From assembly GCA_964036295.1 (NCBI GenBank), contig OZ038467.1:5697001-5761000 (forward strand): a DNA stretch of 64,000 nucleotides, written 5' to 3'. Positions 1 to 12,352 of the stretch are shown piece by piece; the first letter of the stretch is position 1, and the number at the start of each line of letters is the position of its first letter. The stretch comes from Plumapathes pennacea. Taxonomy: Eukaryota; Cnidaria; Anthozoa; Antipatharia; Myriopathidae. Both the position numbers and the translations under genes were made by a program. A model generated the notes under the pieces. That model ran no database searches and was not told the origin of the DNA. It worked only from the letters and a program-made list of their open reading frames with translations.

Positions 1-1424
1 CAGGAGCTGCTGAGTAGACCATACATGAAAACACAGCCAGCCTGGAGAAGTGAGGTAATGTCAGAGCATCTTGGAGGCAATTTGTCCTATTCCACAAGGG
101 GCACTCAAATCTCTCAGTTGAGGAAGAAGCTTTAGATCCCATACAACATACCAATACAAGAGTAAACAAGCAAAAAGTGAATTTTGTCCAATCAGATAGC
201 ATTTTTTGTCCTGAATGAGCAATGAAAGTGCATTGGTGTGTGGACATAGTTGAAATAGTTTTTTATTACAGTATACTGCTGACTATCTTGCAGATTGAGA
301 AACTCCTCACTACAGGATACAAAGCTGAGATTCAAGCATTGTCTGACATATCTGTTGGGTTCCTTGCTGATACTTACTTGCCAGTGAAAATCAGACACGG
401 AAAGTGGATCTAAAGAAAAGTTTTCAAGTGTTTATTTCAACATGGGCAGATACATTGCAGGTTGAGAGAATCTGCATTTTGAGCTTGGAAGTGAAAGGGT
501 TAATGGTGTGATCAGAAACAAGTTTTTCCTTTCAGTAGATGTTAGTCATTATGGAGAAAATGGCAGCTCCTCCTTTGATTGATGATCAAGCTAACCATCA
601 GTCTATCGTTTCTCCTATAAACAACACTCAATATACTCTGATCAGGGCAGGTTGGGAGAGTTCAGATTGCTTATATCAGGTAGACTGTAGTATCCAGTTA
701 GATTATTCATCAGTGGACTATTTATTTTAAATATTAAAAAGTAAGCTATGCTATACAGTACAATGCTTTTGTGGACAATGGCTTTACCTTTTTGGAGACA
801 TCCTAATGCACATTATACATCGATTCTATGAAACAGTACTTTATAGCATGAAGATACTCTCTATGAACTAAATCATAGTCAGGAAACTATGAACATCAAG
901 TGAAAGCAAAGAGCAAAATTAATAATAATATTAGAAATCATGAGAAATTTGAATGTCACTAGCTTGAAAACTAACAAAGCTATAGCTCCATTTTTATATA
1001 ATATTATTTGAAGAGAGACAATCTGGCCCTGCTATACATGTGTTCCCTCAAGTATAAATAACCATGCCTTGCAAAACATTTTGTGGCACACAATCTTATA
1101 TGAAACCACAAAAGAATGGTCTTTCCTTTGTTTTTAGAGCTAAATTCTGATTGGATAAAGCCTGTGATGTCATGGAAGTCATTTGTTAGCTCGGTTTTGC
1201 AGACAGTACTTTTTCTGCCTCACAAAGCAATAGGTGGAAAATCTGTCTGTTTCTGCAGGCTATTGGTATCCAAATTCTTCAAACTAAACTATAAGTGTGA
1301 TGTAGAGCACATCTGTTAACAAATGTCAGCTACAGCCTCGAGAGAACATAATATAATATTGTTCTATTCATTGTGTATAGATGATGATATTTCTTCATTT
1401 GAGGCATGAACCACATGTCTTCTT
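1..1424. other. Non-coding 3' flank of VPS28
   Basis: AT-rich sequence downstream of the VPS28 stop codon. Open frames here are short (under 70 codons), lack recognisable similarity and have no convincing splice sites. I see no RNA gene or well-formed mobile element. It may hold the VPS28 3' UTR and intergenic DNA. Confidence 0.6.
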
Positions 1425-4400
1425 TCATGTCTGCTGCAAGGCTCTGTTGAAAGCATTGTAGGCCTGTTCCAGATCAAATAACATTTGCCGAACCTGCTCG
1501 TCTGTTAGTTCATCACTTGCCCTCATGTCACTGAGTGTTTTGTACCTGCAGGAGAAGAAAAGAGGAAGGGTGAATGAGTGAAGAGATGGGAGAAAAGAAA
1601 AAAAAGAGGGGAGACAAAAGAAGGAAAGGGATGGACAGGGTGGGAGGGGGACTTTTCAATACTCACCACTGACTAACTTTTACTTTCCCTTCAGAATCCT
1701 CTGGCAAAGAACTGAGGCTGTTCATAGTGTCCATTAAATCACGAATGTCTGGTTGGATCTGCAAACAGAGTCAATCAGAAAACTCAAATTTAATTTCTTT
1801 GGTCGTATCTGGGTGGATTTTGGCTTGATGTGGCACATTTCCTCTTCCTTTCCATTCCAATTTAATCAGGTTGTCCAAAACTTCTTCCAACCAAATCATA
1901 AAATGTTTTTCTCCACTGCAAAAGTATTTTTGACCTGCAACAGCATTTAGTGACATGCCCAAGGAAGACATGTGTATTTTACACCTACCTCATCCATGGC
2001 TCTGATCTGTAATCTCAGCTTGTCCATAATTGTAATGAAGAGCTGGCAGAGTCAAAATGGAAGATTGTGAGTTGGCCAGTTGTATCCAGGAAAACACAAA
2101 AAAACAGAAGGGGCTACCAGATTTTCCTGTCAGGCTCAGTGCTCAACATTAACAGTTGTCTGTTATCCCTGGGGAAGACTAAAAATCTAGTTGGGCAGGT
2201 AAATTCAGGGCGGGCAACCAGAAACACCTAGTATCTGCAGTCTAAAGGGCAACCAACCTAAAACCTTAATGTTGACCTTTGAGGCTAGTAGGGTTATAAT
2301 AGTATTAGCCCTTTTATCAAACTCTTTTTTTCGTGTAACTTACCGAAACAGTATCTGCAACAGCTTTATTTGTGTTCCCTTTGTCATCTTTGATTGTGAT
2401 TGGTCTCCCATCTTTAATTCTCTCTAATGCAGCAGGACAATCGAGCTGAAACAAGACATGCAACAGGACCACAGTTTCTGTCAATAGGCCATTTCTCAAG
2501 GTTGCTCGCTCATCCAAGCTTGACAAGCCAAGACTTTCAAATTCAACTTTCTTTTATGGACTGTTCAGCCTCGATGTAAATGCTTCATGCTGCGCTCTTA
2601 TTTGAGTTACAGGATGGCTATCTTGAGTTTTATAGCTGTTTTCTACAACGTTCATGCATGAGTGCTCGCTACACAATTCTCGTGTTGAAGGTTGTGGCCC
2701 TTCAAGCTTGGATGCGTGCACAACCTTGAGAAAATGGTCTATAGATACAAAGCCCTTGGCTTTGGACAAAATACTACACTACAAAATTAATGTGCACATC
2801 ACTACCTGCACACTAAAGAGATACAAGAGTTATACTGTATTGTGCAACTGTGCTTTCACTCCTAGGCTCATAATACAAATTCTCCTCATCATTCAAGAAG
2901 AAAAAATATGTATGAGACCACCTTACCTAGATCTTAGCCTATATTTCAAAATCTAGTGCAAGTGTTTGATGAAGGGTTCCAAACATCGAGAACAATGAAA
3001 GCACAAAGCCAGTTTGGCCCAGTGCTTATATTGTTCCAAAGGGTTGAGAATCCCTCGTCAAGACCGACGCATGCTCAGTTTGTGAAAATATAACCAATTC
3101 TCAGAGAAATGTAATGCAAATTATGACATTTTTTATCCCCAGAGTTGGAAAATGCAACACACACTCAAAACCAGTGTTTGAAGCTATAAAAATTAATCTG
3201 AAAATACAATATAGTCATTAAACTTACCCTGAATTCTTTTGTAAAAGCCTCAACTGTAGGATAGCGGTCGGACTGTACGAGTTTGAAAGCAGCCTAGAAG
3301 CCGGAAAACTTCTAAAGTTACGTTTTATGTAACAGACAATATATAACATAGAAAAAATTGGGTGTCAGCTCATAGCAAGTGTATAAGTGCAGCTTTCATT
3401 TCCCAGGAGCCAATAATGCACTAGTTTTTACTACTACTCAATGAAATAAGACACTCAAAATGGCAGAATAAATGAGTTTGTGTTTATTACTGAGTTCAAT
3501 CTGGGTCCATTCTAATGACTTGTCCTGAGGCAGTACAATATACTGAATACATTACTCACCTTGTACTGGACAAGAAGTTTTGAACAAGCTGCTGTGTATC
3601 TGAAGAAGGAAAATAAGAATGTGTGATATTTGTGAAGGAAAAACAAGACAACTCCCCTTAGTTTGTCAGAACATAATGGAGTTGTTGATACTCACTCTCG
3701 TGGTGTGATAGCATCTCTAATGTAGGCTTTTTCTAAGCACTGAAGAGTATTGATGATAGAAAACAAATCAGCCATGTTGTCATACCTGTGAAAAAATAAT
3801 AGTGTAGCAACAATTTTTTAAAAAATCAAAAGTAGTTTTTTATTTCCCAACACAAACAAAAATTGTAACTTTCTCAATCATGCAGCTGTAATGCTATGAA
3901 ATGCAATTGAACCCATTTCTCTGTTATTAATGAAAGCCACCAATTATTGAGGTGGCTGTCAGACCGACCTTTGACAGACAGACAGACACTAAGCAATTCA
4001 TCATCTTGGTTTGCGCATCAGGCTTTTGTGGTTAATACACAATATTCACTTTTATGTGAATGCCAGAGGGAACAACGACTTACGTCTCTCTTTCTCGACC
4101 GGTTTTGTACAGTTTAACTTCCTACAGAAGGAAATCAGACAACGGTATTAAATTCGAGTTAAATTCGAGTGAGGAAAAAGGCAGAAGTATACTCGATCTA
4201 GAAATAGTTTAAAAAAAATACACAGTCAGAAAAGACAAAACAAAATCTTACTTCATAGAGCTCTGGTCTCATGGCTGGATAACAAGGAAGGGAGAAAAAC
4301 AGTCAGTTACAAACAAGTACATGACTGGCGTTGTTGTAAGGACAAAATTTGCATCCAGAGTGCAGAGGCTGTCTCCTTTAGCACAGCAATAAGCGGCCAA

Positions 4401-4479
4401 AAAGCCTTGTCATTATCTCATGGGGGTATTCGTTCTTACCCTGTTGTGACGGCTGATTTCCCGGTATTCCAGAAAACAT
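1425..4479 (-). CDS. VPS28: VPS28, ESCRT-I subunit (complete, 10 exons)
   Basis: Subunit of ESCRT-I, which sorts ubiquitinated membrane cargo into multivesicular bodies. Exons in coding order: 4479-4440, 4274-4252, 4121-4084, 3785-3696, 3599-3560, 3293-3228, 2445-2344, 2042-1989, 1758-1667, 1545-1425. All junctions are GT-AG and in phase, giving 221 residues, the length I know for the vertebrate protein. Seen in the translation: MFSGIPG start; RPELYEEVKLYKTGRERE, typical of the N-terminal core; YTAACSKLLVQYK; then the C-terminal four-helix domain with LFITIMDKLRLQIRAMDE and ASDELTDEQVRQMLFDLE followed by AYNAFNR near the end. The start is fixed by exon 1 phase and by similarity. Identity is very secure; no defects seen. 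Confidence 0.97.
2527..2780 (+). repeat. Dispersed repeat, copy 1 (in VPS28 intron)
   Basis: About 230 bp that aligns with 56741-56990 in the same orientation. Shared blocks include ACTTTCAAATTCAACTTTCT, ATGGCTATCTT, and the stretch around GTGGCCC and TCAAGCTTG. The two copies have diverged by many substitutions and small indels. No terminal repeats or coding capacity are evident, so the family is undefined. Confidence 0.6.
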
Positions 4480-4560
4480 TGTGGCTGAGTGGCTGATTTC
4501 TTGTTCGATTCGTTTCTTGTAGTTTGCAGATGAATGTTGCATCATGGGATGTGTGTTGGA

Positions 4561-4568
4561 TGACGTCA
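4561..4568 (+). promoter_or_regulatory. CRE palindrome upstream of VPS28
   Basis: Perfect TGACGTCA, the CREB/ATF consensus, 82 bp upstream of the VPS28 start codon on the minus strand. Position and perfect match suggest a proximal promoter element; binding is inferred. Confidence 0.5.
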
Positions 4569-5543
4569 TGACCGGTAATAGTACTTCATGTTACACATCA
4601 CAAAAGACTGTGCAGCTTCCGCGTACAAAATCATTTCAATCGCCCCCCCCCCCCCCCCCCCCCTTCCCCCGCTCCGCACACTCCACGTGAACGGCTCTCT
4701 CGAGGGACAGTTTTTGTTGTAAATTCAACACTTTTCAATTAAAATTGTTTAGCTTTCAATAATTTTTTATTGATAAAACACTCAACTTAGTAAAAAAAAA
4801 AAAAAAAAAAATTCATCACACATTTTATGAGCACACTTTCACACGTCATAGCCAACTCGTCAGGCTCCTGTTACGTCCGGAAGAAGGCAGCCAAACTGGA
4901 CTGAAGATGAAATGACAGAAATTTAGATCTGTTTTTCTGTCCTCCATGCAGTTTGGCTGTATTTCCAAGGACTCGAAAGAGCCTTGTATCAGTGGCTGTG
5001 AGGGACCTGATACTGATTCATGTGCGAGGTCAGTTCGCACGGGGGCTGGGAAGGAGGGGACAAAAGATGGACTCTCTGACAACTCAGCCAAATAGGCTCA
5101 AAAAGAAAAATTGTGAACTGACCACCGAGCCAATCTACGAAATTCGAAGTAAAATTTGGTGCCATTGAAGCAACTGAAATTCAGACCCTCTCTCCCTTTT
5201 TCCTCCTTTTCCCTGTGTGGACCCCATCTCTGCCGGTCCACGTAAAGTTTTTTTTCATTCGTAAAATTCCATATTGATTTTCGTTATGTTTTGTTATGTT
5301 TTCAGACTTGTTTTTTGTCCGTCTCTGCAGTTAACTTGATCAAAGTTAACCGTATGTGACCGTATGCCTGTCGCTTCCAGTTCCTGTTGGTTGTTTCGAA
5401 GATTATTTTTCCTGGAAATTAAAATTTCTTTGATATAGTTCTCACAATAAATACGCTCTCCGTTGACTATAGCATATAAGCCTATGTTCGGTTAGTAGTA
5501 TTTATCTGATCATCTCTCCGCGCCCATGGACTGAGATCTATCA
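4569..5543. other. Intergenic region with C-run and A-run
   Basis: Lies between the VPS28 promoter and the stop codon of the CIMIP2C-like gene. It holds a C homopolymer at about 4643-4663 and an A homopolymer at about 4792-4811. The open frames at 4846-5168 lack recognisable similarity and probably belong to the 3' UTR of the CIMIP2C-like gene. Homopolymer lengths may be inaccurate in the assembly. Confidence 0.5.
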
Positions 5544-6739
5544 TCATCTTCTCTCAAAGAACACGTCGCGTATTCTTCTTGTTTCGACAGAAGACTTGGC
5601 GAGGGGTGTGGCATTGATTGTCCTGTACATGCTGTTTGCGTAAGCGATGGCTTTCCGTTCATCAAATGTTTTCCCGCCTCTGCAATTAAGCGAAGAAAAA
5701 CAGGTTACACAGGTTAGTCTCTGAAGAGAAGTAGATGATGATGATGATGAGGATGATGACGTCGATAATAAGAATGATAATAACGACGACGATGATGATC
5801 AGTGACAATGACGACGATGACGACAATAACGATACTTACTGTGGGTAGCCTTTTGGTTTGGTGTCGTGGAAAAGCTGTGGGAGGATGAAGATCTTTACAG
5901 GTGGAACAGTTCTAGTTCGGTCCCGGTAGTGTTCTCTGTGCTCTTGAGCTTTCTGTTACAAGAAATAAAGGAATTCTTATTGTTTGGCTGTTCCCCCCGA
6001 ACAACCCACTTTCACATATAGTAACAATGTAGTATACTTTTTGCTGTTCCCAGAACTAGTGTCTATTAAGTAAATCTCTCTGGCTGATACATTTTGGCGG
6101 GCCATGCATCCGGAATTAACTGAAAACCAGCGCGCACAGTAGATGGCTGCTTCTCTGGTCGTAATATTTATTGCGTAGAATCAAAACCAAGCTCAGCAGA
6201 GAGATCTATTTGATAGACACTCGTTTACCCGAGAAGTAAACTGTACAATCTATATGCCGTTATACGCATGATTGAGGAAGTCGGCTCATATACAAACTGA
6301 ACAACAATAACAACAACGCGTTCTTGATTTCATATATTTTGACATAAATTTTTACTATCAATTATGAACCGAGAGGGACTGTCCAGGAAAGACCAAGAAA
6401 CTCAGAGGAGGAAAAACAAAGAGAAAATTCTCAAACAAACTGGACTTTACAATTACCTTATCAAAGTATTTTATCTCTTCATCTCTGTTGTGCGAGTTGT
6501 GAAGCGCGTATTTAGGAGACGCTAACCACCGATCACGTGATCTCGTCGTCGCACCAATCACAAGCTTCGGGTTGTGGCTGTAGTAGGTAGGGAACGGGAT
6601 GTTTTTGTCGCCCCCTTTGCCCATGCGCTCTTTGCTGGTATTGAGTGTCTCCTCTCGGTAGTCATGGAAACGCTGGGCGGTCATGTTGCCAAACGTGTCT
6701 CCGTACGTGAATTTTGTCCGGGGTACGTAACCGGTGTAC
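5544..6739 (-). CDS. CIMIP2C: CIMIP2C (FAM166C)-like ciliary microtubule inner protein, 5' end not found
   Basis: Family members sit inside the doublet microtubules of motile cilia and sperm flagella. Three exons seen: 6739-6457, 5952-5840, 5679-5544, all in phase and ending in TGA. The first codon is split: the exon begins with the last base of a Gly codon, so GYTGYVPR opens the visible part. This is the GYxGxVPx signature of the FAM166 family. Further agreement with the vertebrate C2orf70 protein as I know it: a GG..PFPT-YYSHNP segment, TRSRDRWL, and HREHYRDRTRTVPPV. The missing first exon should encode roughly 25 residues. I could not find it; it should lie to the right of 6739, either in or beyond the repeat cluster. 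Identity is strong, the 5' structure unresolved. Confidence 0.85.
5729..5835 (+). repeat. Degenerate GAT/GAC trinucleotide repeat
   Basis: Interrupted run of GAT, GAC and AAC triplets in the intron between the last two exons of the CIMIP2C-like gene. Simple microsatellite DNA. Confidence 0.8.
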
Positions 6740-6829
6740 CTGGGGGGGAGGGGAAAGGGGACACTTTTGATATTAAAATTTAAACAAGTAAAGAATTCTG
6801 TTCAGATATCAAAACGGGATAAGTACTTA
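6740..6829. other. Intron start and left boundary of the repeat cluster
   Basis: Begins with the acceptor of the first visible CIMIP2C exon (minus strand) and a G-rich run, then short AT-rich DNA up to the first MITE. No coding exon with a suitable phase-2 donor is visible. Confidence 0.5.
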
Positions 6830-7112
6830 AGGTGAAGTAATACGGGCAACATTTTCTTGCAACTTGTCGCGCAACAAAGTTGCGTAGCAAGTTGCGGCCT
6901 GTTGTTGCACGTATTACTACCTTCGCACGCAACTTGTTCTGCAACAAAATTTCGTGTTGCGAGTTGCGGCAACATGTTGCAAAAAGTAGAAGCCGAGTCT
7001 AAGAAATTTTCTTGGGTACGTAGGTACGTGCAACACAGGCCGCAACTTGCTACGCAACTTTGTTGCACGACGAGTTGCAAGAAATTCTTGCCCGTATTAC
7101 TTCCCCTTTAAG
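6830..7112. mobile_element. Long-TIR MITE, copy 1
   Basis: About 285 bp with terminal inverted repeats of about 80 bp that start AAGGTGAAGTAATACGGGCA and contain CAACAAAGTTGCGTAGCAAG on one side and the reverse complement on the other. The centre reads through AACATGTTGC. TTAA is present at both outer edges and may be the target duplication, which would fit a piggyBac-type non-autonomous element; this is inference. Confidence 0.7.
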
Positions 7113-7300
7113 GTGCCTCCGGAGTTTCATTGGGCGCACTCGTCTATGACAAACTTTGGAACATAACATTTTTGGCTTTTATGCGATTCCTATAAAACTT
7201 TAAGAAACGTTGCAGTATCATTCAGCAATAATATGACAGATAGCAATAAAGAAATAATCAACCAGCTTGCAAAAAGAAAAATAAATAATTAAATAAAAAA

Positions 7301-7457
7301 TCGCGCCGTGGGGAGAGCTGTCCGGATCCCAAGCCAGTTCGAGGGGCAACCCTTGCCTAACACCCGTCCACACTCAACGAACGGGGAGAGGTAATTCGGC
7401 CCCCAAGCCATGGTGAATTATCCCTAAATCCGAAGAGCGCTTAAATGCTAAGCCGAC
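7301..7457 (-). ncRNA. Putative snRNA-like structured RNA, cluster copy 1
   Basis: A 157-nt interval on the minus strand, from GTCGGCTTAGC to CACGGCGCGA, followed by a T-rich stretch. The other four cluster copies have the same length. A TATATATA box lies about 33 nt before GTCGG. Transcription is not shown; see the 47.3-kb relative for the structural argument. Confidence 0.35.
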
Positions 7458-8517
7458 TTATTAATTATATGCACCGAATCAGCTATATATAGTTTCAGTC
7501 AAGAGACCATTCATCCATATGGGATGCACCTTTTTATCATCGTTCCTTGCTTCATGAATAATAATTGCACCGTCCTATTGTTATAACAGGTTTAGCTACT
7601 TCTATATCCCCGAACCACTTATCCGACTTTGGACTTGAGGTTCAATGTCAGTAAGGCCTGTTATAGCAACCTTGGGGCTCGGCGCATGCGCAACAGTGCA
7701 TTTGATTTTTCTTGGTGAGACTGTGGCTAATCTCGTATCCAGACTCTTCCAGATAGGACATTGGACATTGGACATTGGACTTTTTTTTTTTTTTTTTTTT
7801 TGAGACGTTCACTAACAACTTTTCAGCTTCGGCTTCATGAGTTTCACCGACAGTATCGAATTTTTATCGACAGCTATCGAAATCTATCAATTTCTTTTGA
7901 TCACGCCCATTTGCGAAGTTATTTCACTTAACTCGATAAGGCTTGTTCATTTCATCGTTCGATGAAATACGCAGAAGACAGCCACCTTGGATTTACCGAC
8001 AACGTCCGATTCTCGGTCGTGAGGCGATCGGGTCTAAACTCGTTTTCAGTTTTGCGCGGCTGTCCTTCCCGTTGGTACAATTTAGGCACAACCGTGAGAC
8101 TGTGGCTAATCTCGTATCTAGACTCTTCCAAATTGGACATTGGACATTGGACATTGGACATTTTTTTTTTTTTTTTTTTTTTTTGAGACGTTCACCAACA
8201 GCTTTTCAGCTTCGGCTTCGGCTTCGGCTTCGGCTTCGGCTTCGGCGAAAGCATTGACTTCATTATCATTTGTTGTATATTTGTTGGAAATATTGATGGC
8301 TCTGCAAGTCTGTGACTGTGGCTAATCTCGTATCCAGACTCTTCCAGATTGGACATTGGACATTTTTTTTTTTTTTTTTGAGACGTTCTCTAACAACTTT
8401 TCAGCTTCGGCTTCGGCTTCGGCTTCGGCAAAAGGATTGACTTCATTATCATTTGTTGTATATTTGTTGGAAATATCGATGGCTCTGCAAGTCTGTCGGC
8501 TGTTTATATTAGCCTTC

Positions 8518-8760
8518 AGGGCCCGGTTTTTCGAAAGTCGATTAAGCTAATCCAGGATTAACGAAATTCTTTCTCTCGACCTCTCTGCCAATATACTGCA
8601 GGGTTTTGTTCGAAGATGGATTAAAAAACTTGTTCCAGCTTACAACGTTATCAAGAAAGTTGCTGTGGACGAAACTTTCACGTTTTTAGGCTTATAAATG
8701 ACAAGAAAGTTTACACCTAATCCAGGATTAGCATAATCGTGCTTTGAAAAACTAGGCCCA
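8518..8760. mobile_element. Short MITE with GGGCCCGGTTTTTC ends, copy 1
   Basis: About 240 bp with imperfect inverted ends: GGGCCCGGTTTTTCGAAAG on the left and CTTTGAAAAACTAGGCCC on the right, each followed inward by TAATCCAGGATTA. No coding capacity. A T-run follows the right end. Confidence 0.65.
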
Positions 8761-10063
8761 GTTCTTTTTTTTTTTTTTTTTTTTTGCAATATTTTTGTGT
8801 GTGTTCTCAGTATATGGTGTCTACGACAGCGATGTGTTTCCTCCTCTATCCCTAACTTTAGCAACGAGACAGTGAGATATATTAACCTGAGATAGAGAAG
8901 AGAATAACGTTGTAATGGATGTAGCTGCCACTAGAAAGCCCCCCTCGCACGTGAAAAATTTATGGAAAATGATGTTCGCGTTTACAACTTTTCATCAGAT
9001 GAATGTGCTAACAATATACCCCTCCAGTGGAACCCCGCTATCACGAAAAAAATTTCTTTTTTTTCTTTCTTTCTTTTTTTTTTTTTTTTTTTTTTTTTGC
9101 AGCTCGACCTGCCAAAGTTACAGGAAATAAAATGTATAGAACAGAATGTCGATGTAACGAACGCAATCAAGAATCCCAAACTTACAATCTATCCCCATGA
9201 AACGAATAAATGTCAAACTTACAATTTACCCCGATAAGACATCACGTGACGGTGAATGGTAATGCGAATCAGCTCAACACAGAAACGCTTTAACGCATTA
9301 ATCACCCAAAGCCATGGGCCTAATCCAGATACTGTAGTATTGTAAAATAAGACCAAATGCTGGATGGTGCAACGTAACACTGGTTAATTTTAAAGCATAA
9401 ATTAACCACACCACGATAGAACGAATGCTTTGGTCGTTTGGCACAAATTTGTTATAACGGGGTTTCCGATATGATAAACCTCCGACATAACGAACACATT
9501 TTCCCAGTCCCGGGGCACTTTGTTAGTCCCACGATCAGAGTATTCTTTGAAGACCGGGTTTTCTATTTTAACTACAAGAAGGGAGGGAGAAGAGCTGTTT
9601 CCTCGTGGATTCAAACGAATGGGCGTGATCAAAAGAAATTGGTAGATTTCGATACCTGTCGATAAAAATTCGATACTGTCGGTGAAACTCATGAAGCCGA
9701 AGCTGAAAAGTTGTTAGTGAACGTCTCAAAAAAAAAAAAAAAAAAAAAAAAAATGTCCAATGTCCAATCTGGAAGAGTCTGGATACGACATTAGCCACAG
9801 TCTCACCAAGAAAAATCAAATGCACTGTTGCGCATGCGCTGAGCCCCAAGGTTGCTATAACAGGCCTTACTGACATTGAACCTCAAGTCCAAAGTCGGAT
9901 AAGTGGTTCGGGGATATAGAAGTAGCTAAACCGGTTATAACAATAGGACGGTGCAATTATTATTCATGAAGCAAGGAACGACGATAAAAAGGTGCATCCC
10001 ATATGGATGAATGGCCTCTTGCCTGAAACTATATATAGCTGATTCGGTGCATATAATTAACAA

Positions 10064-10220
10064 GTCGGCTTAGCATTTAAGCGCTCTTCGGATTTAGGGA
10101 TAATTCACCATGGCTTGGGGGCCGAATTACCTCTCCCCGTTTGTTGAGTGTGGACGGGTGTTAGGCAAGGGTTGCCCCTCGAACTGGCTTGGGATCCGGA
10201 CAGCTCTCCCCACGGCGCGA
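10064..10220 (+). ncRNA. Putative snRNA-like structured RNA, cluster copy 2
   Basis: TATATATA at 10030-10037, then GTCGG 34 nt later, 157 nt to GGCGCGA, then a T-run. Possible nested pairing: GCGC with GCGC; TTCGGAT with ATCCGGA; GG(A)TAATTC with GAATTACC; GTTCG with CGAAC (weakened here, TTTG for TTCG), enclosing GGCAA with TTGCC. This pairing is my reading by eye. Confidence 0.4.
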
Positions 10221-10413
10221 GTTTTTTTTTTTTATTTTCTTTTATTTTTTTGCAAGCTGGTTGATTATTTCTTTATTGCTATCTGTCATATTATTGCTGA
10301 ATGATACTGCAACGTTTATTAAAGTTTTATAGGAATCGCATAAAAGCCAAGAATATTATGTTCCAAAGTTTGTCATAGACGAGTGCACCCAATGAAACTC
10401 CGGAGGCACCTTA

Positions 10414-10703
10414 AAGGTGAAGTAATAGGGGTAAGATTTTCTTTCAACTCGTCGTGCAACAAAGTTGCGTAGCAAGTTGCGGCCTGTGTTGCACATATTA
10501 CTACCTACGTACCCAAGAAAATTTCGTAGACTCGGCTTCTACTTTTTGTAACATGTTGCCGCAACTCGCAACACGAAATTTTGTTGCAGAACAAGTTGCG
10601 TGCGAAGGTAGTAATATGTGCAACAACAGGCCGTAACTTGCTACGCAACTTTATTGCGCGACAAGTTGCAAGAACATGTTGCCCGTATTACTTTACCTTT
10701 ATG
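10414..10703. mobile_element. Long-TIR MITE, copy 2
   Basis: Same family as the copy at 6830, with the same internal TTGCGTAGCAAGTTGCGGCC segment and terminal inverted repeats. It marks the right end of the second block of the inverted pair and is therefore likely duplicated with its host unit instead of separately inserted. Confidence 0.7.
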
Positions 10704-11245
10704 CGTAACCTGAAATGTCAGTAGAGACTTGACTACATCTTGATTAATTTAAGCATTTGAACGGCAAAACCAAGAGATCTAAAGAAGGTCAGATGGGAAC
10801 ATCTTGCAGCTTTTCACGGCCCTTCGTCAAGAGACTAACCTCGCATGTCAGCTTCATATCGCCGAAAGTGTGAAAACCTTTTACGTACCTAATCAGTTTT
10901 GCTTGTCGAAAGATAAGTGAAAACGTACTCTTACAGGCCGTACTAATCAATTCTCCAATTAGGTTTCCATCGCAACCATTAGAAAAGAGTATGGACAGCA
11001 AATAGACTACAGAATACCCAGAATATTTTAAAGAACCAAACGAGTTGAGCTATGGTATCCTTTAGTTTAGTTTCGGAAACTTAAAATTTCACTGTCTGAC
11101 TCCCAGTGATCACAACCAATTTCTTTTCCCGGTAGTACTTTCCGTGTATTTGCCGCAGTCTTAGGTTTTGGTTTTCTGTATTTCAAATTCATTGCGTTAC
11201 ACAAACGCACAGCCTTAGCTCTGTTGCGCGTCAAACGATTTCGGT

Positions 11246-11584
11246 GTGCACATGTCTGAAGTTGTTAATGTCAATGTGTTCGAACGAGAGTATATGCCAG
11301 CTGTTAAAGTGTGCAGTTTAGCATTATGCGCAGCTCTAATCGACTCTCAAACTGCGTCTTTTGTTCGCCCGTTATTTTTTGTGTCCATCGGTACAACAGC
11401 GGAGCTTTGTGAAAACTTTAGGAAAGCAAACACATATAATATTCCTTCAGAATCTGCTTTGGAATTTATTAAAAGCCGCGTCATTTGGGGCAAAAAGTCG
11501 AATGACAGAGGCGGAACCTACCATCAAATATACTGGAAATGTATAAAACACAAAAACAAAATTTGTTTGAAATGTTACTTTTGA
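11246..11584 (+). other. Repeated open frame of unknown meaning, copy 1
   Basis: Open frame of 112 codons in block C, reading MSEVVNVNVFEREYMPA near its start and ICLKCYF at its end. Two other copies lie at 16504-16920 and 19230-19607. I recognise no domain. Compared with the 16.5-kb copy, the section after TASFVR has compensating small changes that keep the frame. It could be coding, or a chance open frame in a recent duplication. Confidence 0.2.
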
Positions 11585-12096
11585 ATCTGCGAAACAACAT
11601 CAGCATCTGTTTCGGAAAACTATGCATCCACGAATGATAAGATTGCGTTTCGAGGTTCAATATGTATTATAATCGTCTGAACTATGATGAAAAGAGGCGA
11701 TGTTATTTCACTTAACTCGATAAGGCTTGTTCATTTCATCGTTCGATGAAATACACACAAGACAGCCACCTTGGAATTACCGACATCGTCCGATTCTCGG
11801 TCGTGAGGCGATCGGGTCTAAACTCGTTTTCAGTTTTGCGCGGCTGTCCTTCCCGTTGGTACGATCTAGGCACAACCGTGAGACTGTGGTTAATCTCGTA
11901 TCCAGACTCTTCCAGATTGGACATTGGACATTTTTTTTTTTTTTTTTTTTTTTTTTGAGACGTTCACTAACAACTTTTCAGCTTCGGCTTCGGCTTCGGC
12001 TTCGGCAAAAGCATTGATTTCATTATCATTTGTTGTATATTTGTTGGAAATATCAATGGCTCTGCAAGTCTGTCGGCTGTTTATATTAGCCTTCAG

Positions 12097-12320
12097 GGCC
12101 CGGTTTTTTGAAAGTCGATTAAGCTAATCCAGGATTAACGAAATTCTTTCTCTCGACCTCTCTGCCAATATACTGCAGGGTTTTGTTCGAAGATGGATTA
12201 AAAAGCTTGTTCCAGCTTACAACGTTATCAAGAAAGTTCCTGTGGACGAAACTTTCACGTTGACAAGAAAGTTTACACCTAATCCAGGATTAGCCTAATC
12301 GTGCTTTGAAAAACTGGGCC

Positions 12321-12321
<1 letters not shown>
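12097..12321. mobile_element. Short MITE with GGGCCCGGTTTTTC ends, copy 2
   Basis: Same element in the second block A, shortened by a small internal deletion after TTTCACGTT. Its presence at the same relative place means it was there before the block duplicated. Confidence 0.65.

Positions 12322-12352
<31 letters not shown>

Noticed and set aside
6857..7111. Cys-rich open frames such as MQLVAQQSCVASCG in each MITE copy
   Set aside because: They come from the palindromic GTTGCG/CAACTT sequence of the MITE terminal repeats; both strands give the same peptide, as expected for an inverted repeat.
8140..8325. Poly-Phe and Ser-Ala repeat frames in the cluster
   Set aside because: Translations of poly-T tracts and CTTCGG microsatellites.
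10110..10304. Open frame starting MAWGPNYLSPF, repeated at 47351 and elsewhere
   Set aside because: The shared peptide is a by-product of the conserved RNA-like stem and loop. After it the frames diverge completely, and one copy (18193) has lost the ATG.
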